Of a stretch of 64,000 nucleotides of DNA, positions 55,527 to 64,000 are shown piece after piece. The position numbers were made by a program, and so were the translations under genes. The stretch lies in contig WION01000053.1 in NCBI GenBank assembly GCA_015039365.1, positions 1-64,000 on the forward strand, read 5' to 3'. Under the pieces are notes generated by a model, which saw nothing but the letters and a program-made list of their open reading frames with translations, ran no database searches and was not told the DNA's origin. Each line of letters opens with the position of its first letter. Within the stretch, counting starts at the first letter, position 1. The DNA comes from Amanita rubescens (Eukaryota; Basidiomycota; Agaricomycetes; Agaricales; Amanitaceae).

Positions 55527-56347
55527 CTTCCCCATGATTTGGTACAAGTGGGCCAGACCCCCCATAAATCACATTACTTAATTTAATGTCAAATCCCAAT
55601 TTCTGCAGTTAGTAGTACCACATTATTTAGTGCTAAACAATACATCTATTACATAAGTTCCTGTGTTACTGCACCCCTCCGCTTCGCTCTGGGGATGTGG
55701 GTGTGATATACACATATTTTCCAAGTTAATACTCTGGCAACTGTGGTGCACTGCTGCAATTTGCCGAGTGATGGCTGAGCAGTGCCAGGTGATGCTGCAA
55801 AGGCCAAGCAATAGCCAAGTGCTTTCCACATGGTTGAGCCAGATATAAAAGGCAATACATGTGGCCTTAAGCAATGCATATTGGGCTGGATCTATTTCTC
55901 ACACCATTGTCCACTAATATTATAGATTACCAATGTCTCACAATATTCATTTTTTATAAATCTTGATTTACTGTTTCCTCTTATTTAAGTAAATTTTTGT
56001 GATACAAATTTAGAATTTATGTTATATTATTTTTATACTTTATTTTAACTCTTTTTGTCTATTAATATTATATTATATTATATATACTATATATTATTAC
56101 ATTTTTTATTTATTTTATAGAGAATTTACTAGTGAAGTAGTCTAATCTAACAACATCTTGAAATCTCTCCTTACAGTAACTTTACTATGGTTCTCTCTAC
56201 AAGTCACATCAGTCACATCAGTCACCCTTCAAGGATGGCAAATCAGTGTCAACATTGCAGACATAAAGGTGTGGTAGTCTTCAATTGTTGTACAGAGTGC
56301 CAAGGCTTACAGTGGATGGTTTCAAGATCACAATACTCATGACTGAT
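55527..56347. other. AT-rich sequence right of the TIR element
   Basis: No gene. 55950-56125 is extremely AT-rich, with (TA)n and poly-T runs. Confidence 0.5.
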
Positions 56348-56673
56348 GTGACAGCAGCAAGGGGGACCTATCTGAGTATTATATTGTTGGGATATACAAT
56401 CCTGACATGCCATAGCCACTTGGGAGACAAAATATTGGATATCAATTTAAAAGAAGGCACCCAAAGCAAGAGGTTGACCTTTGAGCAGACAAAAAACCTC
56501 ATCTCTGTGATTCAGACATATGTATCTTTCTTGGTGTGCATTTCAATTCCATCTGTTTCAAATCTCAAATCTGACAACTTTCAGTCAGAGGCTGGATGCT
56601 GCATATTGGTCAACACAATTGTCCTGCATGCCTTATCAAACATACAGTGACTCAAAAAAGTGATTCAATGTTT
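56348..56673. repeat. Direct repeat, copy 1 (Helitron-related)
   Basis: 326 bp from GTGACAGCAGCAAGGGGGAC to TGATTCAATGTTT, matching 58044-58382 with small indels. Confidence 0.8.
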
Positions 56674-56758
56674 GGTACTAGTTTTGACTGTCTGTGGAAT
56701 AACTTATAACAAAGACAAACAAGGCCAAATACTGAGAGTATAAATGGAAGTAGTACAT
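56674..56758. repeat. Inverted repeat arm 1
   Basis: 85 bp beginning GGTACTAGTTTTGACTGTCT; its reverse complement is at 57263-57348. The arms enclose about 500 bp. Confidence 0.8.
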
Positions 56759-57262
56759 AGACATCCATTTGTGGCCATGGGATTCATGTTGTGCTCTTGT
56801 TCCCCATGCCTGATTTATATATGCAAAAGGTGAGTAGAACATTCCATGTGTTCCATAATGTCATTATATTACATTACTTCCAGCAAGAAGTCTTGTATCT
56901 CTGATAAGTTCTGCCTGATTCCTTTTAAGTGGTACTGTACATTATGTCTGGCATTCTGGGTAATTATATCTGTTTGCTTTGACTCTTCATGTATAATGTT
57001 TTCTATTGTCATGTATAGATCAGGAAAATGCAGGTATAAAGACAGCCGAACTTACCTGGGTCTTCCTCCATGTCCAATTTACTTGGACCTTGTTCCGATT
57101 GCAACATGATATCAACCTTCCTAATCCAACCCTTTGCAATCATGTTGGAGTTTTCTTCTCTATATTGAATCCAAGTGTGTATCACCAAATCAATTAAAGT
57201 CACATCCATATCTCCATCAATATTGTACCTAATTACATAATTTTTATTGTCATGTAGCCCTG

Positions 57263-57348
57263 ATGTACCACTTCCATTTATACTCCCAGTATTTGGCCTT
57301 GTTTGTCTTTGTTCATAAGTTATTCCACAGACAGTCAAAACTAGTACC
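57263..57348. repeat. Inverted repeat arm 2
   Basis: 86 bp, near-perfect reverse complement of 56674-56758. It lies between the direct repeat and the Helitron coding relic. Confidence 0.8.
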
Positions 57349-57379
57349 ATCCCTTGAATCTAAACTCAAAGTAACATGT

Positions 57380-58130
57380 CCTGCACTGTTACCCCTCTCC
57401 CCACACTGTTACCCCCTCTCCCCACATTTTTACAACTGTTTGTCCCACCAACAGCTCCATTTCTCTCCCAAAAAGGAAAAAGAGAAAGAAACTGAAATCA
57501 TGGCTAGCACATCTGATCTCCATTGTATCACTGCAGAGAACAGATCTTTCACTGTTGTTTGCAATCTGCTGTGCAACAGCAGAGTGAGGGTCATATACAT
57601 ATGTAGAGTTGTGCATAAATAGGAGGGTGCCCAGGCTGTGGGAGAAGACTGCCAGACCAATGGGTAAGCTCCTGAATGCAAAATACAGGACCATTGCAAT
57701 GGTTGACAGTGTGATCTTCCTTGACACCAAGAGAGGTAAATGCAAAAGCTTGGTTATAAGCCATGCTCTCTGAAATTCTTTGCCCACACATCATTTCCAC
57801 TAAGCAGTGCTTGAAGTGCAGGAGGTGGAACTCACAAAGATGGAAGGGTGATCTTGCCATGATTGCAGCACATGCCCAAATGATGGAGAGGTGGCAGATG
57901 AGGTTGTGATTTTCTCATTGAGCCAATGAAGAGCTTTGCAGTGTGTGCACTCAATGTCCATAGTATGGCCACAACTATGTTGGGCAGGAGGCTCAGCATA
58001 GGAGAGGCAAGCAACAGCAGGGTTGGGTGGCCCAGGGTGGGAGGTGACAGCGGCAAGGGGGACCTACATATCTGAGTATTATATTGTTGGGATATACAAT
58101 CCTGATCGGACATACATACCATAGCCACTT
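57380..58130 (-). pseudogene. Helitron Rep-helicase N-terminal fragment, frameshifted
   Basis: Minus-strand frames carry successive pieces typical of the N-terminal region of fungal Helitron helicases: MDIECTHCKALHWLNEKITT, GMCCNHGKITLP, NQAFAFTSLGVKEDHTVNH, GSLLPQPGHPPIYAQLYI and YDPHSAVAQQIANNSERS. The pieces are in different frames, with stops between them, so the gene is dead. Rep and helicase catalytic domains are not present. Confidence 0.75.
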
Positions 58131-58382
58131 GGGAGACAAAATATTGGATATTGATTTAAAAGAAGGCACCCAAAGCATTGAAGAGGTTGACCTTTGAGCA
58201 GACAAAAAACCTCATCTCTGTGATTCAGACATATGTATCTTTCTTGGTGTGCATTTCAATTCCATCTGTTTCAAATCTTCTGACAACTTTCAGTCAGAGG
58301 CTGGATGCTGCATATTGGTCAACACAATTGTCCTACATGCCTTATCAAACATACAGTGACTCAAAAAAGTGATTCAATGTTT
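58044..58382. repeat. Direct repeat, copy 2 (Helitron-related)
   Basis: 339 bp matching 56348-56673. Its left part overlaps the Helitron coding relic, which suggests the whole repeat derives from the same element. Confidence 0.8.
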
Positions 58383-59462
58383 AAGGAAGCAATAATTTGG
58401 GCTGATTTTTCATCTTCAACCTGATGTTCAATAGTTGGGATAAATATGTCTTCTGTTCCAGGTGCATATTCAAGTTTCTCCTGAGATTCTGATTTTTCTT
58501 CTTTGAAGGAATTTTCCTTTTCCTCTTCAGATGATGACTCTCCTGACAGATTAGCACTTCAATTCTCTGTAAGTAACCTTAGGTGATTCAGTGGGTGTTT
58601 CTGATGATTTAGCAGTTCTTGGTTTGTTCTGCTGTTTCCAATGTGCTAGTAATGTAATTTTCATTAATTGTTCTACTCCTCGTAAAACTGGTTCATCAAA
58701 AGAATTGTCTCCAATCCAAAGTGCCGGTGATTCTTCAAATCCACTGAGGGCGTATGGCAGGCATCCTATATGTATATTGTTTGATCCAAAATGTGTTATA
58801 AATGATGAAAATATATAAAACTATATATTATAATCATAATATATTGTAGATATTTTCTTATCTTATCAGATCTAAGATAAGATAATGTAATCTTATCTAT
58901 CTCCTTTAGTATAAATTAAGTAGATATAAATACGCTTGCGTCATAGTTACTAGATATGATTCCTTATGAATCATATATCGTCATTCTACAGCAATCTGTC
59001 AAAGAATGAACTCTATAATATCTGTCATACAGCAATATGTCAGATATGACAGAACTCTATAAATTCTGTCAATCATTATGACTAGGAATAGATCATATGA
59101 TACATTATGACTCACATATTGTCATATGATGAGTCAATATGACGATAGCTGTGTAATACAATACACGCCTTATCATCCAATAGGATAAGGTCCGTAGATA
59201 ACATAGTTTACACTTATTTGTATCTCAGACAATATATAAGGAGGGACAATTCGTCGTTCCCTCCTAACTTCCTACTCTCATACACACATCTTATAGTTGA
59301 GCCTCAGCTCCTATAAAGTCCCTCAAACCAACCTCCTACCTTCATAGTAAGTTGGTTCCTTACTCAGTACCATGCGCTGCGCTGCTGCGTTGGACTCTAT
59401 GATGAGGAGTTTCCAACTTCATCAATAAACACAGTACGGACTCCTACATTATGATTACATGA
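58383..59462. other. AT-rich, hairpin-dense DNA
   Basis: No gene. From 58857 short inverted repeats are frequent, such as CTTATCTTA/TAAGATAAG (58857-58881), TGATTC/GAATCA and AGGAGGGA/TCCCTCCT near 59240. A TATATAAGG box near 59232 and the overall look suggest an LTR, but no matched ends or target duplication were found. Confidence 0.45.
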
Positions 59463-59695
59463 CATGTTGTTAGTGTTTAAAGGTCCAGTCCAGTTTGGTT
59501 TTTTGCCCAAAATTGGAAGAACCGGGACTGTGACCGGTCATTCACCAATGGCCCAACCCCAGAACTGGGACCGGAACTGCTGTAACCAGTCACAATTGGT
59601 TCAGTCAACCTTGGTCAGCCCCAATGGACCAGTTATGGACCAGTTCTCTTATTGATCGGTTACAAACTGGTCAGGACCAGTTATGACCAATCCTA

Positions 59696-60058
59696 AAAAT
59701 AGAAAAATACTCCGCCCATCCCAACACTGCAATGGGCGGAGTATTTTTCTATTTTTATTGCAGATTATCCTGACATGTCACTGTCACAATCCTCAAAACA
59801 AATAGAAAAATACTCCGCCCATCCCGACACTACAATGGGCGGAGTATTTTTCTATTTTTATTGCAGATTGTCCTGACATGTCACTGTCACAACCCTCAAA
59901 ACAAATAGAAAAATACTCCACCCATCCTGACACTGCAATGGGCGGAGTATTTTTCTATTTTTATTACAGATTATCCTGACATGTCACTGTCACAATCCTC
60001 AAAAGAATAGAAAAATACTCCGCTAATCCCAACTTTGCAATTGGCAGAGTATTCTCTT
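59696..60058. repeat. Tandem hairpin satellite, 103-bp period
   Basis: Three full units and one partial, starting at 59698, 59801, 59904 and 60006. Each unit has a 22-bp inverted repeat built around AAAAATACTCCGCCCAT (59698-59719 with 59732-59753 in unit 1), a 12-nt loop, and a spacer with CCTGACATGTCACTGTCAC. Confidence 0.9.
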
Positions 60059-60242
60059 TTTTCGCCAGTCATGACTGGTCATGACCGGTCATAACTGGTT
60101 CCACATTGGTTATGCAAAATGGTCCATCAGCTGTGACCGGAACTACGGTAACCAAGTGCTGACCAGTAGAACTGGGACAGATGGTCTGGTCATAATCGAT
60201 CATGGTTCGGTCTGGTTCCGGTTATTTTCCAGTCACTGTGAC

Positions 60243-60695
60243 TGTTACAACACGGTACGGACTCCCGCATTATGGTTACATGATACGTCGGACATGCTTA
60301 TTTCATTTATGCATACTTTACTTGTCGTCTCCTTTATGCTTGATTCGTACGGACAAGCTCATCTCTTTACTTATACCATCCCTTGTTCCACATATGATGC
60401 CATCCTTATACTTACTTTCGTACTTACCATTATTCATTAATTAGTACGTCTCATTGTACTTGCTAGTATAAGTACCACATGTATTCTAGAGTCGAACCCT
60501 AAGTTCGACTTAGCTGTTTATTGTCGTCTGGCAATATAACCTTACTCTTTACTCATCAACCACAATCATCCTCAGATCCTAAGTCAACAACTTGACTTAG
60601 TATTGAACTTATAGCTTATCAACGTTTGACTTAAACTTGTAATCATAACTAGAGTTGCCGTTGCAACTTAGGTTGAGATTAACGAGTTCGTAACA
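60243..60695. mobile_element. Solo LTR (453 bp)
   Basis: Begins TGTTACAACACGG, ends GTTCGTAACA, and is flanked by the direct repeat GTGAC (60238-60242 and 60696-60700). It is inserted within the right part of the hAT element and leaves no internal retroelement sequence. Confidence 0.85.
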
Positions 60696-60725
60696 GTGAC
60701 TGGACCTTTAAACACTACATGTTGT

Positions 60726-62280
60726 GACCGTGACATGCTTACTTTTTCATCTATGAGTACTCCTTACACCACCCCCATTATGTTCACCACATATGGACTA
60801 CCTTGTTCCCTTGCTATACCCATTCCACTTCCCCTATGCTCAACCCCCTGTCCACACACATACAATCCCCTATGCCCCTTTGTTTCATCTACATATATAT
60901 GCTATTGCCCTTGTTCTACTTACGATACGGCTGTGTCTCCTTACATGTATATACATAAACCAATGTACTTGTAGAGTTGAACACTAAGTTTGACTTATTA
61001 GTTTCCTTTCAATATCATCTCATCTCACCTAAAGAATGTTGTTCATACTCCATTCATTATTACTCTCAAGTATAAGACTTCTTCTAGTTGTCTTATCACT
61101 TAGCTTATTTGTTCACCTATTGTTTGACTTGTCTGTTGGAATTAGTCTACTTTGTCAAGCGCTCATAGCATGGACACATTGTAGGTGAAGATTGACATGA
61201 TCATAACAAAATGTGTTCTTGTGTACTGGGTCTCCTGAAGCATTGATAATCCAATGTTTTCTCATTTCAACCAGCTAATGGATTGGTTATCAAGATAGAT
61301 GTTTTGTGGCACTTTCCTGTAGGCACAATTCAGAGGGCGTTCTTTGGATTGTAATGGAGCAATGGAGAACTTCAGGGTGGAGGTGTAGGCATTAAGGCTA
61401 TGTGCTCAGAGAGGAGTCTAGTTTTGTTGTTACATTTGTTCACACACTATTAAGTCAAGCCTAACGGGTACCATAGGTTCCACAAGGGAGTTCCAGCACT
61501 TAAGCATAAACAAAGTATGAGAGGTAGATGATAACAAGACAGTTTGACTGTTAAAACTAGACTGAGGTCTAGTTGTATATTTGCATGGTTTTATAGTACA
61601 AGCTACATACACAAACATGCTAAGTAAAAGCATGTGAAAATGATAACATGTGATAACAGTTAACATGTGAATATTGTAGGCATGTGTTAACAGATAAACA
61701 CACCATAGAGTGTTTGAGTAGAGGCCATAAGATGAGCCAGATAAACAACAGTAAAGAGAGCATAAAGAGAGCAAGAAACACAAAAGCTGAGAGGAACAAA
61801 GAGAACCTGGTGGCTGTGCCACAGAAAATGATGTGACATGACATGACATGTTTGTAACAAGAGGTCTTGCTTCAGGGTCCAGTACTTGATAAACGAGGAA
61901 AGCGGCACATGTGCCGCAGATCCCGCTACGTGCCAGATGAGTTCAAAATAAGACATACTAATACAATTTGCGCGTCTGCCAGATACAAGTGATACAATAC
62001 ATATACTAAGCAATCAGATCAGTCCGTCAACCATGCCAAAGTCTTCTTTTTCATCACCATTCATGACAAAGTCACCGGAGTGGTCGGCCTGTTTGCCTTT
62101 ATCCAGTCTGGTTGTTTTCAGCCTGGCGTCCCCGTCCGCTTCCTTTCTTGGCTTTCATCTTTGTTGAGGATCCAGACTCCATTTTCGGCCCCATCAATGA
62201 CTTTTCTTTTCTTTGACACGGATAGGGCATCCAAGGCATTGTCCGTGTCATCACGTTCAGTCGATAACAACACCACTTGG
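60726..62280. other. AT-rich region with an older, diverged LTR copy
   Basis: Sequence at about 59432-59470 plus 60726-61180 is similar to the solo LTR (CAGTACGGACTCC, TTACATGA, GAGTTGAACACTAAGTTTGAC), so the hAT element landed in an older LTR of that family. From 61180 to 62280 no gene or repeat is supported. Confidence 0.5.
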
Positions 62281-62946
62281 CTAAGATTTGCCTTTTGATG
62301 ACTTATCTGGCAGTTCGATGTCGATATCTCCTTCGGAATGGGCCACGACTCGGATGCAGACAATAAGAAACTGGTAAATCTAAACAACGTCAGTACACAA
62401 TCAACCAATGGCACAGCTTGAAGTACTTTACGGATTCCATTGTTTTGCCGGTCGGGCAAATCAAATGTGAGTAATTGAACTTTCATCAATACGAGAGTTC
62501 TGGGACGAAGCTTGTCATACATTTCCCAAGGATGTACCGGATTATCCTTGGCATCGACGACCTCTCTTTGTATCAATTTCGCATTTACAAGACGAAACAC
62601 GGGGCCGCCGAAGTCGGGAAGGAGATGGGGTCATAGTATAAACCAACTGACAATTCTAAGGCACCTGAGCACACAACTAAACAGATGAATTATAGAACGA
62701 ACCTGAAGGAATATCAACCGATTACTTCTGCTCTGAATTTCTAGTGACCGAAGGATGGTCATCATGAGAGCGAAAGATGCGTTTGGCTGCCGTCCGAAAG
62801 TTACCGACAATGGAGCACTTGAAGTTCACGATTCCCGTGGGCACGACATATTTCGGTCCCAAATGAGTATCGGCATCGGCCCCTCTAGACGGAGCACACG
62901 GAATTTCTGTGACTTCTAGCACAGATACACCGCCGTCGTATTCCAT
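62281..62946 (-). pseudogene. Conserved agaricomycete hypothetical gene, frameshifted
   Basis: Exon 1 from the ATG at 62946 reads MEYDGGVSVLEVTEIPCAPS and VPTGIVNFKCSIVGNF. A second exon contains YYDPISFPTSAAPCF, then, one frame over, RLVNAKLIQREVVDAKDNPV and HPWEMYDKLRPRTLVLMKVQ. After an intron it ends IYQFLIVCIRVVAHSEGD with a stop at 62283-62281. The missing base lies near 62600 (TTTCGTC). Exon 1 phase also does not fit exon 2. The arrangement resembles a widespread hypothetical family of mushroom-forming fungi whose function I do not know. Confidence 0.55.
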
Positions 62947-64000
62947 GTTACGCTGATATCAAGTTGCGCAGCCATCAATGCAGACGAACGAGAAGTGAGC
63001 CGACTTCCAATCGTTGTACACATAAACGACAAACTGACAAAAAGCCTGCGGAGCAGAAAATCAGCACTACCACTCAGATATGATTGACGACTCCAAACAG
63101 TACACGTCGCGCTGTGATCATCATATGCACAAATGACGGATGAGGAAAATGAGGCACCGAGACTGTGAATATATTAGTGTGCAGATAGGAGTTAACGTAA
63201 AAGGATTTATCCCTTTCCAATGTCGTATTACCCGAAAATTTTCAACTGACTCAGGGTGAGTTGTAAAGGGGTTTCTCAAATGGCTGCATACGCACTTTAA
63301 GTAAAGCTTCAGTGATCGAGATTTAAACCAGAAAAATTAATGCCGATCACAATCCGAGCGGGTGCATCTCGTCGTATCAAACAGGGGGTAGGTTTTCACC
63401 GCCTGACGTATGTGTTGGTTGGTCTTATATCATTCATGATGTCAGGTTACTGCGAGGCCTCACTGGTTCGTTGAATCGTGTTAATTTTTGGCATACTTTC
63501 TTTCCTCGCGCAGTCTACACAGCCCCACACTATTGATGAGAAAACTGAACTCATTCGACTCGGAAAAGCGGATGTAACGTGAGGGATGGGCAATCGATCG
63601 GGAAAGACACCCGATATGCAGATGTAGCTCGGTACGGTAAGAATACGTGACAGCCTGACGATCAAACATGTGACGTGTGACACAAACCGTCAGTTGGTCG
63701 TAGCACTGAACCCACTACTTACGTAGCGGGAATAGACTGGGTTATATATTGTTGACTCAGAAAGGTGAGACAAATGGGGCTGCACATCGCACAACTGACT
63801 GTCAGGCACAAGGCACATGCACATGTTCTTGGCATCCCACCACATTCTGACTTGGACTGATGTGTCCTCCCTGTGCCACATTTCCAAGTCACAATCACTG
63901 ATTCTACTATTTTTACAGCTGACCCCTTCCATGAAAAATACACACATAGCGGGGCCTGAATTTCAAGTCCAACAAGCCTGACAAGATTACATCATCAGCT
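62947..64000. other. Right end of window, no supported gene
   Basis: Short minus ORFs (63447-63683, 63690-63947) lack domain content. No repeats or RNA genes seen. Confidence 0.4.

Larger units (their letters stand above)
59471..60717. mobile_element. hAT-type non-autonomous element with 8-bp target duplication
   Basis: Terminal inverted repeats TAGTGTTTAAAGGTCCAGTC (59471-59490 and, inverted, 60698-60717) are flanked by the 8-bp direct repeat CATGTTGT (59463-59470 and 60718-60725). TIR start TAGTG and an 8-bp duplication are hAT hallmarks. The interior has no transposase; it holds a hairpin satellite and a solo LTR. Its length without the LTR is about 790 bp. Confidence 0.88.

Noticed and set aside
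57389..57787. 132-codon minus ORF as a membrane protein
   Set aside because: Part of it is a frameshifted Helitron fragment; the hydrophobic stretch is out-of-frame translation.
58846..59448. LTR candidate starting TGTAG and ending CTACA
   Set aside because: Flanking 5-mers (TATAT and TTATG) do not match, and sequence similarity to the solo LTR runs across the proposed right end.

Overview
Eukaryotic nuclear DNA from a filamentous fungus. Genes are compact and intron-rich (introns about 44-60 nt, GT..AG with CTRAC-like branch sites). The gene set (Lunapark, GATA factor, SWA2/auxilin-like, VPS41, RRP43, EMC6, DUF6593-like and CPL1-like proteins) together with Helitron, hAT and LTR elements points to a basidiomycete, most likely an Agaricomycete. 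A Rhizoctonia/Ceratobasidium-type genome is my guess from family content, not something the sequence proves. All exon structures were built by hand from splice signals and protein-family continuity.

Left part (1-16.5 kb): the 3' part of a peroxisomal Nudix CoA-diphosphatase gene, a tRNA-Asp, then a six-copy tandem array (1.76-6.7 kb) of a small protein family I cannot name. Two copies are intact (3636-4001 and 4896-5261) and four are broken; nearly every copy keeps the same upstream promoter block. Next comes a two-domain dual-specificity phosphatase (8.1-10.0 kb), a 225-bp tandem duplication, 3.3 kb without recognisable genes, and Lunapark.

Centre (16.5-43.3 kb): dense housekeeping territory. 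In order: a two-finger GATA factor; an unknown gene with an in-frame TGA in a readthrough-like context; a small Cys-rich basic protein; a UBA-TPR-J auxilin/SWA2 protein; mitochondrial methionyl-tRNA synthetase; an unknown conserved gene; TTC27/EMW1; a DUF6593-like protein; EMC6; aspartate-semialdehyde dehydrogenase; exosome subunit RRP43; two tandem secreted CPL1-like proteins; and the HOPS subunit VPS41 (11 exons, 1139 aa). Several pairs are divergent with under 110 bp between start codons. Two introns use GC donors.

Right part (43.5-64 kb): nested mobile DNA. A DNA element with 18-bp perfect terminal inverted repeats and GATCA-rich subterminal arrays (43502-55520) was split by an 8.4-kb LTR element (45674-54073; 318-bp LTRs that read as identical; 5-bp target duplication GGGGT). 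The LTR element is the most unusual object here. It shows no recognisable gag or pol, carries a single 1658-codon minus-strand ORF, is packed along its whole length with short near-perfect hairpins, and has at least ten intron-like units on the strand opposite the ORF. Beyond it lie AT-rich DNA with decayed Helitron pieces, a hAT-type element (8-bp target duplication) containing a hairpin satellite and a solo LTR (5-bp target duplication), and a frameshifted relic of a conserved gene.
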